Below are positions 14,771-24,825 of a DNA stretch of 52,824 nucleotides, piece after piece. Each line of letters begins with the position of its first letter. Within the stretch, counting starts at the first letter, position 1. The stretch covers positions 1 through 52,824 of the forward strand of contig UQLW01000022.1 in assembly GCA_900542005.1 (NCBI GenBank), given 5' to 3'. Made by a program: the position numbers and the translations under genes. Below the pieces are notes generated by a model, which did no database searches, was not told the DNA's origin, and saw only the letters and a list, made by a program, of their open reading frames with translations. Source of the stretch: an uncultured Eubacteriales bacterium. GTDB taxonomy: Bacteria; Bacillota; Clostridia; Christensenellales; UMGS416.

Positions 14771-16465
14771 ATGGATTTCAAAGCTGCCATTGCCCAAAGC
14801 GTGGCTGCGGCCACAGGCCTCGAGGCCCAAGATGTGGCCCAGATGCTGGAAACACCCCCCTCGGCCGATATGGGCGACTATGCGCTGCCCTGCTTTAAGC
14901 TGGCCAAGACCCTGCGCAAGGCGCCGGCCGCGATTGCCGACGGCATTGCCCAGCAGATGGAGCGCCCTGCTTGGCTCAGCCGTGTGGAATCGGTCAAAGG
15001 ATACCTGAATTTCTTCCTGGACCGCGCGCTGCTGGTGGAAAGCGTACTGGCGCCGGTGATGGAGCAGGGCGGGCGGTATGGCTCCAGCGACATGGGCGGC
15101 GGGCGTACGGTATGCATTGACTATTCGTCCATCAACATTGCCAAGCGCTTCCATATCGGCCACCTGCCCAGCACGGTACTGGGCCATGCCCTCTACCGGC
15201 TGAATAACTTTATGGGCTATAAAAGCGTGGGGATCAACCATCTGGGCGATTGGGGCACCCAATTCGGCAAGATGATTGCCGCCTACAAGCGCTGGGGCAG
15301 CCGGGAGATGGTGGAAGAGGGCGGCGTGGACGCGCTCTCCAGCCTGTATGTCCGCTTCCATGCCGAGGCCGAGGAGAACAAGGCCCTGGAGGACGAGGGG
15401 CGCGCCTGGTTCAAAAAGATCGAGGACAACGACGAAGAAGCCATGAGCATCTTCTCCTGGTTTAAGGAGATTACCCTGAAGGACGCCATGAAGACCTACG
15501 ACCTGCTGGGCATTTCCTTTGACAGCTATGCGGGGGAGAGCTTCTATAACGATAAGATGGACCGGGTCATCGATGAGCTGGAGGCAAAAGGCCTGCTGGT
15601 GGAGTCGGAGGGCGCAAAGGTGGTACGGCTGGACGATTATCAAATGCCGCCCTGCATGATCCTGAAGAAGGATGGGGCAACCCTTTATGCAACCCGGGAC
15701 ATTGCCGCGGCGCTGTACCGCAAGGATACCTATGATTTTGCCAAATGCCTCTATGTGGTGGCGTATCAGCAGAACCTGCACTTTAAGCAATGGTTCAAGG
15801 TTATCGAGCTCATGGGGTATGACTGGTACCCAACGCTGGAGCATGTGGCCTTCGGCATGGTCAGCTTCGAGGGGCAGACCCTCTCCACCCGTAAGGGCCG
15901 TGTCGTGTACCTGGACGATCTGCTGCAGGGGGCGCTGGAAAAGGCCCGCGCGATTATCGAAGAAAAGAACCCCGACCTGCCCAACAAGGACGAGGTCGCC
16001 CGGCAGGTGGGCATCGGCGCGGTGGTGTTTACCGCCCTCTTCAACAACCGGATCAAGGATATCGATTTCTGGTGGGACCGCGCGCTGAACTTTGACGGCG
16101 AGACCGGGCCCTATGTGCAGTATACCTATGCGCGCTGCTGTAGCCTGCTGCGCAAGGGCGGCTATCAGCCCGGCCCCTGCGACTATAGCCTGCTGACCGA
16201 CGACGAGGCGCTGGCCCTGGTGAAGGTGCTGGAGGCCTTCCCCCAGGTGGTGGAGGAGGCCTGCCGCCGCAACGAGCCCTATCTGCTCACCCGCCATATG
16301 GTGGCGCTGGCCCAGGCCTTTAACCGCTACTATATTGAGCACCGCATCCTGGAGGAGCAGGACGAAGCAGGCAACCATGCCCGCCTGACGCTGACCGCCG
16401 CCGCCCGCCAGGTCATCAAAACCGGCCTGTGGCTGCTGGGCATCGAAGCGCCGGAGCAGATGTAG
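14771..16465 (+). CDS. argS: Arginyl-tRNA synthetase
   Basis: This class I synthetase charges tRNA-Arg with arginine in the cytoplasm. The 564 residues cover the N-terminal tRNA D-loop binding domain (1-100), the HIGH motif in KRFHIGHLPSTVLGH, the NHLGDWGTQFG arginine-site block, the KMSKS-equivalent loop TLSTRKGRVVYL, and the helical anticodon-binding domain with GETGPYVQYTYARC. GAAGGAG lies 8 bases before ATG 14771. It is a monocistronic unit with its own promoter and terminator. Confidence 0.97.
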   Translation: MDFKAAIAQSVAAATGLEAQDVAQMLETPPSADMGDYALPCFKLAKTLRKAPAAIADGIAQQMERPAWLSRVESVKGYLNFFLDRALLVESVLAPVMEQGGRYGSSDMGGGRTVCIDYSSINIAKRFHIGHLPSTVLGHALYRLNNFMGYKSVGINHLGDWGTQFGKMIAAYKRWGSREMVEEGGVDALSSLYVRFHAEAEENKALEDEGRAWFKKIEDNDEEAMSIFSWFKEITLKDAMKTYDLLGISFDSYAGESFYNDKMDRVIDELEAKGLLVESEGAKVVRLDDYQMPPCMILKKDGATLYATRDIAAALYRKDTYDFAKCLYVVAYQQNLHFKQWFKVIELMGYDWYPTLEHVAFGMVSFEGQTLSTRKGRVVYLDDLLQGALEKARAIIEEKNPDLPNKDEVARQVGIGAVVFTALFNNRIKDIDFWWDRALNFDGETGPYVQYTYARCCSLLRKGGYQPGPCDYSLLTDDEALALVKVLEAFPQVVEEACRRNEPYLLTRHMVALAQAFNRYYIEHRILEEQDEAGNHARLTLTAAARQVIKTGLWLLGIEAPEQM

Positions 16466-16502
16466 CCGGACGGCTTAACAAAGAAGCCGAAACAGGATAA
16501 CG

Positions 16503-16541
16503 AAAGGCCTCCGTATGGCGATCCATACGGAGGCCTTTTAG
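16503..16541. terminator. Bidirectional terminator between argS and the D,D-carboxypeptidase gene
   Basis: A perfect 16-bp stem (16503-16518 with 16523-16538) around CGAT is flanked by A and T tracts on both sides. Confidence 0.88.
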
Positions 16542-16603
16542 GCTTATCCCCCGGCAGCCCGAGGCAATGCCAGCCAAGCTAAGGAAGGCTGGGAAGATGT
16601 CGC

Positions 16604-17623
16604 TTACGCCCTGTCCGCACCGGGAAGGCGGCCATAGAGCAGCAAGGCGTCCTCAATATGATAGGGGTCGGTATGGTGATCCCCCTGGGCGCCGGCGGTC
16701 ACCAGGATATATTCCACGCCGTCCTTTTCAGCCAGGGAAGCCAGGCAAAGCCCGGCGTCGCTGGTATAGCCGGTCTTGCCGCCCAGGATTTTTCCGCCGC
16801 TGAATAGGCCGTCTGTATTCGCAAAGAGCGAACTGCGGAAGGTAAAGCCCTCCGGATGGGCGTTGGTGGGCTGAACCGAATAGCGCGAGGCGGTGAAGGC
16901 CTCCCGGAAGGTATCGTTCTTCAGCGCATAGGACAGGAGCACGGCAATATCGCGGCAGGTAGAGTAGTGGTCAGCCGCATGCAGTCCGCAGGCATTGGTA
17001 AAGTGGGTATCCGCCATCCCAAGCTCAGAGGCCTTTTCGTTCATCCTCTGCACAAATGCCTCCTCCGAGCCGGAGACGGCCTGGGCCAGCGTCAGCGAGG
17101 CGTCGCCTCCGGAGGGCAGCAGGACGCCGTAAACCAGATCGCGCACCGTGACCCTTTCCCCGGGGGAAAACCCCGCGACAGAGGCGTTCTGCTCCCGCAG
17201 CTCGGTGAAAATTTCCTCCGGCACCGTGACCGTCTCCGAAAGGTCGTCATAGGCTTCGACCGCCAGCAGGGCGGTCATCACCTTGGTCATGGAGGCGGGA
17301 TAGATCCGTTCCCCGCCGGCTTGATCGAAGAACACAGCCTGATCCTGCAGACGGATGAGATAGGCATAGGGGCTGCGTAGGCCCTCGGCAGAGAGCTGGG
17401 GGATGGGAGATGGCGTGGGCTGGGCTTGCGTCGTGGACAGGGATGAGGGTAGGGCGGATGCCGTAGCCGGGGAGGCGGCGAGGCTGCCGCGCTGAGCGGG
17501 GCTGGATGGCGCGACAGCGTGGATCGCCGCGGAGACGCCCCATACCAGCAGGGCGACAACGGCCAGAAAGGTGAAAAATCGAAATGGATGAAAGCTGCGC
17601 CTTCGTTTGGGGCTGCGCTGCAA
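16604..17623 (-). CDS. Serine-type D-Ala-D-Ala carboxypeptidase (S11, DacF-like)
   Basis: This low-molecular-weight penicillin-binding protein trims the terminal D-Ala of peptidoglycan stem peptides outside the cell. A basic start and one hydrophobic segment (FRFFTFLAVVALLVWGVSAA) give a signal anchor, followed by a Ser/Pro/Ala-rich linker. The catalytic domain shows ASMTK (SxxK), PSGGDAS where the family usually has SxN, and GKTGYT (KTG). The asparagine of motif 2 is replaced by glycine, a variant worth noting. TTG 17623 is taken as the start because GGAGGG sits 6 bases upstream; the ATG at 17641 has no SD. The gene stands alone, convergent with argS. Confidence 0.88.
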   Translation of the reverse strand: MQRSPKRRRSFHPFRFFTFLAVVALLVWGVSAAIHAVAPSSPAQRGSLAASPATASALPSSLSTTQAQPTPSPIPQLSAEGLRSPYAYLIRLQDQAVFFDQAGGERIYPASMTKVMTALLAVEAYDDLSETVTVPEEIFTELREQNASVAGFSPGERVTVRDLVYGVLLPSGGDASLTLAQAVSGSEEAFVQRMNEKASELGMADTHFTNACGLHAADHYSTCRDIAVLLSYALKNDTFREAFTASRYSVQPTNAHPEGFTFRSSLFANTDGLFSGGKILGGKTGYTSDAGLCLASLAEKDGVEYILVTAGAQGDHHTDPYHIEDALLLYGRLPGADRA

Positions 17624-17839
17624 ATCAATCCCTCCTTCCATCGAATCGAGCGTGAACCAAGACATTGGACGGGCCTGACAGAAGCAATGGTTCCCCCAAA
17701 AGGCAAATTCATCCATGGACGCCTTGGCCTGAGCGGATAGGGCAGGGAGCGGATGACGGACGCCATCCTGCACAGGGCAGAAAAATACGAGGCATGAAAC
17801 GGCTTATCCTTCCATAGGGTAATCGGGAGGGATACGCTG

Positions 17840-18529
17840 ATGGAAACGACTGCGGTGACGCTTGCGGCGCTGATGGGCATGCTGGGCACGGGGATAGGGG
17901 GCATGATCAGCCCGCAGAAGGGACGCTGGCAGGGTATGCTGGGGCTGGCCACAGCCGGGATGATGCTGACCATTGCGGCGGTCGAACTGCTGCCAGAGGC
18001 GATGGAGCTTTCCGGCCAGTGGGTCGGCTTTCTATGCTTTGCGCTGGGCGTCGCCTTTGTGGTGCTGCTGACGGCGCTGCTGCCCCGGTCAGAGCAGGGG
18101 GCGGGATGGCTGCTGCTGCTTTCTCTGGCATTTCACAACCTGCCGGAAGGCATGTCCATCGGCGCGGGATTTTCCGCGGCGCCGGAGCTGGGCATGAAAA
18201 CAGCCCTTGTGGTGGGGCTTCACGTCATTCCGGAAGGCATGGCCCTGGGCTCCATGCTGCGCCGCCAGGGGCGGCCGCGCTGGCAGGTGGCCCTGCTGTG
18301 CGCGTTGACGGGTTCACCCATGGCCCTGGGCGCCCTGGTGGGCCAACAGATGGCTGTAACAGCGCTGGGTGTAGGCGGGTGCCTGGCCCTGGCAGCCGGT
18401 GCGATGGTCTTTGTCGTGGCGGAGGAAGTGCTGCCGGAAGGGTATGACGACGGATCCAGGCCGCGGCTGCCGGGGCTATGGGTCGCCCTGGGCTTTGTGC
18501 TGGCCCTGGCGGGGCTCATCCTCATGTGA
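17840..18529 (+). CDS. ZIP-family divalent metal transporter (ZupT-like)
   Basis: The 229-residue membrane protein has about eight hydrophobic segments. The paired metal motifs are HNLPEGMSIG in the fourth and HVIPEGMALG in the fifth, the signature of ZIP importers for zinc, iron or manganese. It is close to ZupT in length. GGGAGGG lies about 8 bases before ATG 17840. It is a single gene ending just before the terminator of the opposing transporter operon. I found no metal-regulator box in the short upstream region. Confidence 0.9.
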   Translation: METTAVTLAALMGMLGTGIGGMISPQKGRWQGMLGLATAGMMLTIAAVELLPEAMELSGQWVGFLCFALGVAFVVLLTALLPRSEQGAGWLLLLSLAFHNLPEGMSIGAGFSAAPELGMKTALVVGLHVIPEGMALGSMLRRQGRPRWQVALLCALTGSPMALGALVGQQMAVTALGVGGCLALAAGAMVFVVAEEVLPEGYDDGSRPRLPGLWVALGFVLALAGLILM

Positions 18530-18560
18530 ACGCCCCCTGCCCCCACACGCAGCGGCGCAT

Positions 18561-18591
18561 CAAAAAAAGCCCGGCTCACCGAACCGGGCTT
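18561..18591 (-). terminator. Terminator of the peptide ABC transporter operon
   Basis: On the minus strand AAGCCCGG and CCGGGCTT form an 8-bp stem with a 9-base loop, followed by an unbroken T run (18568-18562). It lies 7 bases past the last gene. Confidence 0.85.
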
Positions 18592-18597
18592 AGGGCA

Positions 18598-18843
18598 TTA
18601 CCGAAAGATCAGCGCCATCAGCAGCACAAGGACGGCCATTACGCCGATAAAGATGAGAATATAGGGAAGAACCACGGAGAAGAACGCGATCATCATGGCC
18701 AGCAGGTCGCCCTTTTCCAGGCGGCTTGCGTTTTCGCGGGCCGCCTGCTGCTGCTTTTCCTCCTCTGCCTGCTTCTCGGCAGGCAGATTGGCCTTGCGGA
18801 TGCGCTCCAGATCCTCCTCTACACGCCTGCGGGAGAACAACAT
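18598..18843 (-). CDS. Small single-pass membrane protein at the end of the transporter operon
   Basis: The 81-residue protein has a highly charged, Gln/Glu/Lys-rich first 50 residues (RVEEDLERIRKANLPAEKQ, then EEEKQQQAARENA), likely helical or coiled coil. A hydrophobic stretch of about 30 residues to the end (MMIAFFSVVLPYILIFIGVM and beyond) forms one long or two short membrane helices. AGGCAGG precedes ATG 18843, which lies 11 bases past the ATPase stop. I recognise no family. Its position suggests a role with the transporter, but this is inference. Confidence 0.7.
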   Translation of the reverse strand: MLFSRRRVEEDLERIRKANLPAEKQAEEEKQQQAARENASRLEKGDLLAMMIAFFSVVLPYILIFIGVMAVLVLLMALIFR

Positions 18844-18854
18844 GGCGCGCCTGC

Positions 18855-19833
18855 CTAAAACTTGCCGCAAGCCTTATGGCACATCACAAAGTGCCCAGGC
18901 TTGATCTCGGTGTTCTCCGGGACCACCTGCTTGCACAGCTCTGTGGCATAGGGGCAGCGGGTATGGAAGCGGCAGCCGGAAGGGGGATTGGCTGGGGAGG
19001 GGATATCCCCCTGCAGGATGATCCGCTTTTTGTTCTGCCGCGCTTCGGGATCAAAGGAGGGGGCGGCGGACAACAGCGCCTCCGTATAGGGGTGCAGGGG
19101 GTGATTGAAGATTTCCTGCTTGGAGCTGAGCTCGACCAGCTGGCCCAGGTACATGACGCCCACGTCGTCGGAGATAAACTTCACCACCGACAGGTCATGG
19201 GAGATGAACAGGTAGGTGATGCCCAGCTCGTCCTGCATGTCCTTGAGCAGGTTGATGATCTGAGACTGGATAGACACGTCCAGGGCGGATACCGTCTCGT
19301 CGCAGACCACGAAATCCGGATTGACGGCAAGGGCGCGGGCAATGCAGATGCGCTGGCGCTGGCCGCCGGAGAACTGATGGGGATACCGATAGGCCTGCTC
19401 GGGGAAAAGCCCGCATTTGCCGATAATATCCACCACGCGCTCCATCATTTCCTTTTTGCTGGAGACAATTTTATGCTGCAGCATGGCCTCGCCGACGATT
19501 TCATAGACGGGCAGGCGGGGGTTCAGGGAGCTGTAGGGATCCTGAAAGACGATCTGCATCTTGGTGCGAAGGTGCTGCAGCTCGTGCTTCTTCAGCGAAA
19601 AGATGTCCTTCCCCTCGAAAAGCACTTTGCCTTCGGTGGGCTCCAGCAGCTTGAGTATGGTGCGGCCCACCGTGCTCTTGCCGCAGCCGGATTCCCCCAC
19701 GATGCCCAGCACCTTGCCCCGGGAAAGTGTGAAGGAGACGTCGTCGACCGCGCGGACATGGCCGACGGTACGGCGCACCAGGCCGCCTTTAATGGGAAAG
19801 TGCTTTTTGAGATGCTGTACCTGAAGCAGGGCT

Positions 19834-19841
<8 letters not shown>
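18855..19841 (-). CDS. Peptide ABC transporter ATPase, OppF/DppF type
   Basis: This 328-residue nucleotide-binding subunit has Walker A GIVGESGCGKST, signature FSGGQRQRICIARAL, Walker B FVVCDETVSALD (with Thr where most have Pro) and the switch FISHDL. The C-terminal extension has HPLHPYTEALLSA and four cysteines in CRFHTRCPYATELC and beyond, as in Dpp/Opp ATPases. It powers import with its partner OppD-like subunit. ATG 19841 overlaps the stop of that gene by 8 bases and has GGAGGG upstream, so translation is coupled. Confidence 0.95.
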
Positions 19842-20829
<988 letters not shown>

Positions 20830-20836
20830 CTGGCAC

Positions 20837-21703
20837 CTACCTCTTCAGTTTGGGATCGATGGCGTCCCGCAGACCGTCGCCCAGCAGGTTAAAGCACATC
20901 ACCGAGCTAAAGATGGCAAGCCCCGGCGGGATCCAGTACCACCATTTCTGCTGGATAACCAGAATGTTCTTGGCTTCCTGGATCATGTTGCCCCAGGTAG
21001 GCGTCGGCGGCGCTACGCCCAGCCCCAGGAAGGACAGGCTGGTTTCCGTCAGGATCACGCTGGCCATACCGAGCGTGGCGTATACAATGACATAGGCCAG
21101 CACGTTGGGCAGCAGGTGCCGGAAGATCCGCTTCACGTCGCTGATTCCCAGCGCTTCGCAGGCCTCCATATATTCCAGCTCCCGGAGCGAGAGAATCTGC
21201 CCGCGCACAATACGGGCGATGGAGGGCCAGCTTAAGATGGCCAGAACAAGGATCAGCGTCATGGGGCTGCTGCCAAAGACGGCCACGATGGTGATACAGA
21301 TGATGAGGAAGGGAAAGCTCATAAAAATTTCGGAAACGCGCATGACGATCGCGTCGATCACGCCGCCATAGAAGCCGGCGATGCTGCCCAGGACAACGCC
21401 GATAATGCATTCCAGGGCCGTGACGGCCAGCGCTACGCCCAGCGAGATGCGCCCGGCATAGAACAGGCGGGTAAAGAGATCGCGTCCGATATTGTCCGTG
21501 CCCAGCCAATGCTGGACCGAGGGCGAAGCGGACTGCGCCGTCGAGTCGGTCTGTTCAATCCCGTAGGGGGAGAGGATGGGGATCAGGATGCAGGCCAGCA
21601 CGATGACCACGAGAAAGATCAGGCTGAACATGGCCAAACGGTTTTTCTTCAGACGATGGAATACGCCTCCCCAATAGGACTGCTCATCGGCCTTTTTCTT
21701 CAT
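20837..21703 (-). CDS. Peptide ABC transporter permease, OppC/DppC type
   Basis: The 288-residue inner-membrane subunit begins with the OppC N-terminal segment (RLKKNRLAMFSLIFLVVIVL). It has six hydrophobic helices and the coupling EAA-like loop EACEALGISDVKRIFRHLLP that contacts the ATPases. AAGGAGG overlaps the stop of the upstream permease gene, and only 11 bases separate them. Confidence 0.94.
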   Translation of the reverse strand: MKKKADEQSYWGGVFHRLKKNRLAMFSLIFLVVIVLACILIPILSPYGIEQTDSTAQSASPSVQHWLGTDNIGRDLFTRLFYAGRISLGVALAVTALECIIGVVLGSIAGFYGGVIDAIVMRVSEIFMSFPFLIICITIVAVFGSSPMTLILVLAILSWPSIARIVRGQILSLRELEYMEACEALGISDVKRIFRHLLPNVLAYVIVYATLGMASVILTETSLSFLGLGVAPPTPTWGNMIQEAKNILVIQQKWWYWIPPGLAIFSSVMCFNLLGDGLRDAIDPKLKR

Positions 21704-21714
21704 GGTCAGCCTCC

Positions 21715-22680
21715 TTAATCATATTTAATGCGGGGGTCGGCCACTGCGTAAAGGATATCAGCGACCAGGGCGCCGATCAGGGTAAGCATGGCCAGCATGG
21801 CGTTGATTCCCAGAATCAGCGGGTAGTTACGGGCGTTGACCGCTTCCACGGAGATCTTGCCCAGGCCGGGGAGGGCAAAGATGGTTTCCGTCATCAGGGC
21901 GCCGGAAATCAGCGAGGGCAGCCAAAGGCCCAGCAGCGTGATGATGGGGATCATGGCGTTGCGGAAGGCGTGCTTATAGATGACTACCTTTTCCCGCAGG
22001 CCCTTGGCTCGGGCAGTGCGGATATAATCCTGGCGGATGACCTCCAGCATGGAGGAACGGGTGTAGCGCATGAAGGTAGCCGCCGAGCCCATACCCAGCA
22101 CCAGCGTGGGCAGGAAGAGATGGTAAGCATAGTCGGCCAGCTTGGTGAAGAAGTTGGGATTCATCAGCAGCGGATCCTGCAGGCCGAAGAGCGGGAAGAT
22201 TTTGATATCCACCGCGAAGAATTTTAGCAGCAGCAGGCCGAAAAAGAAGGATGGGATGCTGATGCCGATAAGCGATACCACCGTGAGGATGTTGTCAACC
22301 CGGGAGTATTGCCTTGTGGCCGATACGATGCCGCAGGGCACGCCGATTAAAAGCGCGACGACGAGCGAGCATAGGGCCAGCGCGAAGGTGGGGCCGATAT
22401 AGTCGCCGATGACCTCGGTGACCGGCTTTTTATGGGTGATCGAATAGCCGAAATTCCCCTGGATGGCCTCGCCGACCCAGTTTACAAACTTCTCATAAAA
22501 GGGGATATCAGGATCCAGCTTTGCGGCCAGCTCGGCCCTTTGCTCCGGCGTCATTTTGGGGTCCATCAGGTTGGAGGCCGGGCCGCCGGGCGTCTTATCC
22601 AGCAAAAAGAACAGGATAAAGAGAATGCCCAGGAATACCGGAATCATCTGCAGAAGCCGCCGGATGATATAGTTTCTCAA
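21715..22680 (-). CDS. Peptide ABC transporter permease, OppB/DppB type
   Basis: The 321-residue permease opens with RNYIIRRLLQMIPVFLGILF, the standard DppB start, and has six membrane helices with the loop RTARAKGLREKVVIYKHAFR. TTG 22680 is chosen: AAAGGAAG lies 8 bases upstream and the product then begins as its homologues do. A TTG at 22710 would place the start inside the upstream attenuator hairpin. Confidence 0.93.
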   Translation of the reverse strand: MRNYIIRRLLQMIPVFLGILFILFFLLDKTPGGPASNLMDPKMTPEQRAELAAKLDPDIPFYEKFVNWVGEAIQGNFGYSITHKKPVTEVIGDYIGPTFALALCSLVVALLIGVPCGIVSATRQYSRVDNILTVVSLIGISIPSFFFGLLLLKFFAVDIKIFPLFGLQDPLLMNPNFFTKLADYAYHLFLPTLVLGMGSAATFMRYTRSSMLEVIRQDYIRTARAKGLREKVVIYKHAFRNAMIPIITLLGLWLPSLISGALMTETIFALPGLGKISVEAVNARNYPLILGINAMLAMLTLIGALVADILYAVADPRIKYD

Positions 22681-22705
22681 TTGCCCACTTCCTTTCGTTT
22701 CCTGT

Positions 22706-22742
22706 TTCAAAAAATGCCCGACCTTTTACCGATCGGGCATCC
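22706..22742 (-). terminator. Intra-operon terminator/attenuator between binding protein and permease genes
   Basis: ATGCCCGA (22714-22721) and TCGGGCAT (22733-22740) form an 8-bp stem followed on the minus strand by six Ts. It lies between the solute-binding gene and the permeases. Partial termination here would give the binding protein its usual excess over the membrane subunits. Confidence 0.8.
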
Positions 22743-22763
22743 TTTTTCGCTTTAGGCCTTGGG

Positions 22764-24407
22764 TTAGCTCAAGGTAATGTCACGCAGGCAGGCGGTCCAA
22801 TCCTTGTAGGTATCCAGATCCATACCGGAGACGCGCTTGTTCACGCCCCAGATCTCGTTGCGGTAAGCAAGGATTACATGGGGAAGCTCTTCGTTCATGA
22901 GCTTGGCGAACTCCTCATAAATGGGCTTGCGCTTCTCATTGTCGAACTCGGCGCGGCCCTGCTTGATGAGCTCCTGGGCGCGGTCGTTGCGGTAGCCGGA
23001 GGCGTTGAAGCCGCCAGCCACATAGGCGTCGGCGTCAAAGAGCGCGCCGGTGGGATCGGGATCCACCGAGAGGGAGAAGCCCATGGTGTAGATGTCGAAA
23101 TCCTTATCGGCGGGAGCGGGGTCGGTGGTCCGGGAGGCGACGGTGTCAAAATCCATCAACTGGATGTCAAGCTCCACGCCCAGCTGCTTCCAGCTGTCGG
23201 CAGCCATGGAGGAGATGGTCTGGGTCCAGGTGGAGTCGGTATACACCAGCCAGTTAACGGAGAATTTCTGGCCATCCTTATAGCGGAAGCCATCCTCGCC
23301 CATCGTCCAGCCGGCCTCATCCATCAGCTGCCCGGCCTTTTCCAGATCATAGTCATAGGCGTTCAGCACGGTAGGATCGTCAGGATAGGCCCAGGAGGTG
23401 GGGGAGATGGGCGCCATGCCGACCTGAGCCAGATCCTCGCCATACTCGGCCTTGATGAAGCTCTTGCGGTCCAGCGCGTAGATGAGCGCCTGACGGACGC
23501 GGGCGTCAGACAGCGTATCGCGGGTGGTGTTGAAGCACATATAGGTATAGCCGTTGCCCAGATACTTCTCGATATTGACGTTGTTCATGCCTTCGAGCGC
23601 CTCAAGATTTTCGGCGGAAGCGGCAGGCATACCGAAATCGATCTCGCCGTTCTGCAGCGCCTGCAGCATGGAGGTATCCGGTACCTCGCTCATCAGCACG
23701 CCGTCAATCTTAGCGGCATGCTCGGGATCCCAATACTTGGTGTTCTTCATGAGCTTGATATACTGCTTGGGAGCCCAGCTGTCGAATACCATGATGCCGG
23801 AACCCATGGGCTTCTCGTTCTTGGCCACGAGCTCTTCCCAGGTGGTATGAGCGTAATACTCCTTGGACAGGATGCCGTACTGGAAATTCTCAGCGTTGGA
23901 GGGCGCAGCCTGGCCATCGGCGATGGTGAACTTGATGGTTTTCTCGTCGACCACCTCGATACCGGGGAATTCCTCCGTCGCGCCCGAATGGAACTCCTCA
24001 TAGCCCTTCAGCGAGGAAACGGCGTAGGCGCGGGGCCCCTGGTAATAGGGCGCGGCCATGGTCCGGTAGGTGAAGGCCACGTCCTCGGTGGTCAGCGCGG
24101 TGCCGTCGGAGAACTTGATGCCATCCTTCAGCGTGAAGGTGTAGGTCAGATGATCGTCGGACAGCTCAAAGGTAGCCAGATCGCCGACAACCTCGCCCTT
24201 TTCGTCAATCTTCACCAGCCCCTCAAAGATGGTGGCGCACACATAGGAGTCGTAGAGATTGTCAGAAATAATGGGATTGAAGACGCCGGAGTACCCGGTA
24301 AGGCCCATCTTCAGGATGTTCGTGCTGTTGGACGAGCTGCATCCGGCGAATACCATCGCCATCATCGCCACGCACAGCACAAGAGCCCATAGCTTCTTCG
24401 CGTTCAT
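22764..24407 (-). CDS. Extracellular solute-binding lipoprotein, family 5 (peptide/nickel type)
   Basis: The 547-residue protein is the substrate-binding subunit of the downstream ABC transporter. A lipoprotein signal (MNAKKLWALVLCVAMMAMVF, lipobox then AGC near residue 22) anchors it outside. Family 5 features are the NPIISDNLYDSYVCATIFEG region, KDGIKFSDGTALTTEDVAFT, the PDTSMLQALQNGEIDFG block and VRQALIYALDRKSFI. GAGGAGGAAG lies before ATG 24407. Such proteins bind di- or oligopeptides, sugars or metal chelates; specificity cannot be read. Confidence 0.94.
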   Translation of the reverse strand: MNAKKLWALVLCVAMMAMVFAGCSSSNSTNILKMGLTGYSGVFNPIISDNLYDSYVCATIFEGLVKIDEKGEVVGDLATFELSDDHLTYTFTLKDGIKFSDGTALTTEDVAFTYRTMAAPYYQGPRAYAVSSLKGYEEFHSGATEEFPGIEVVDEKTIKFTIADGQAAPSNAENFQYGILSKEYYAHTTWEELVAKNEKPMGSGIMVFDSWAPKQYIKLMKNTKYWDPEHAAKIDGVLMSEVPDTSMLQALQNGEIDFGMPAASAENLEALEGMNNVNIEKYLGNGYTYMCFNTTRDTLSDARVRQALIYALDRKSFIKAEYGEDLAQVGMAPISPTSWAYPDDPTVLNAYDYDLEKAGQLMDEAGWTMGEDGFRYKDGQKFSVNWLVYTDSTWTQTISSMAADSWKQLGVELDIQLMDFDTVASRTTDPAPADKDFDIYTMGFSLSVDPDPTGALFDADAYVAGGFNASGYRNDRAQELIKQGRAEFDNEKRKPIYEEFAKLMNEELPHVILAYRNEIWGVNKRVSGMDLDTYKDWTACLRDITLS

Positions 24408-24436
24408 GTTCTTCCTCCTCAACTCTTCTTTGGGAA

Positions 24437-24455
24437 TTTGCAAGTTTTATGCAAA
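24437..24455. promoter_or_regulatory. Inverted repeat in the operon leader
   Basis: TTTGCA-N7-TGCAAA lies just downstream of the predicted transcript start (about 24461) and before the SD of the solute-binding gene. It could be a repressor site or a short RNA stem. Confidence 0.4.
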
Positions 24456-24467
24456 CCCATTGCAGCT

Positions 24468-24496
24468 ATTCTACTGCCCTTATGCATGAATGTCAA
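24468..24496 (-). promoter_or_regulatory. Promoter of the peptide ABC transporter operon
   Basis: On the minus strand a perfect -35 TTGACA (24496-24491), a 17-base spacer and -10 TAGAAT (24473-24468) give a strong promoter with a leader of about 54 bases. Confidence 0.85.
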
Positions 24497-24668
24497 TGTT
24501 AAGATGATAACAATCCATGATGCAATCGCATTTTGCCATAGAAAATGAGCAAGTGCGCGCATATAAGAGTGGTTCGGTCGGAAAAGATCATATATGGACA
24601 TTTATAAGGGAAAATGCCGAAAAACATATTGGACGCAGCAGGGGCTGCGGAGGACGTACCCGGTATAC

Positions 24669-24684
24669 TGAACAAATTTGTTCA
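24669..24684. promoter_or_regulatory. Perfect 16-base palindrome
   Basis: TGAACAAATTTGTTCA is self-complementary throughout. It abuts a TATACT -10-like hexamer (24664-24669), so it would overlap a transcript start. It looks like a dimeric repressor site. The matching -35 is poor, so whether a promoter exists is uncertain. Confidence 0.45.
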
Positions 24685-24753
24685 TTTTTGTGGTTTGCGT
24701 TATTTTTTTGTTTAGCTTAAATCGATATTCCGAGAATGAATAAATTGGCAGGG

Positions 24754-24777
24754 GCAATATTCAAGCATGAATATTGC
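24754..24777. repeat. 10-bp inverted repeat in the AT-rich spacer
   Basis: GCAATATTCA (24754-24763) and TGAATATTGC (24768-24777) pair perfectly around AGCA. There is no T run, so it is not an ordinary terminator. Confidence 0.5.
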
Positions 24778-24787
24778 ACGCGCATCC

Positions 24788-24825
24788 AAACCGCCGGAAG
24801 GCTCCATGCGGTTTTGCCCTTTTTC
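24788..24825 (+). terminator. Terminator-like hairpin in the spacer
   Basis: AAACCGC (24788-24794) pairs with GCGGTTT (24808-24814), with GGA/TCC pairing inside. TTTTGCCCTTTTT follows. It could end a short transcript starting near 24675. Confidence 0.45.

Noticed and set aside
14699..16378. 559-codon open frame antisense to argS
   Set aside because: It mirrors an unmistakable argS; high GC keeps the opposite frame open. No SD and no family resemblance.
22878..24392. 504-codon open frame antisense to the solute-binding protein gene
   Set aside because: Shadow of a clear family 5 binding protein, with repetitive Gly/His/Val composition.
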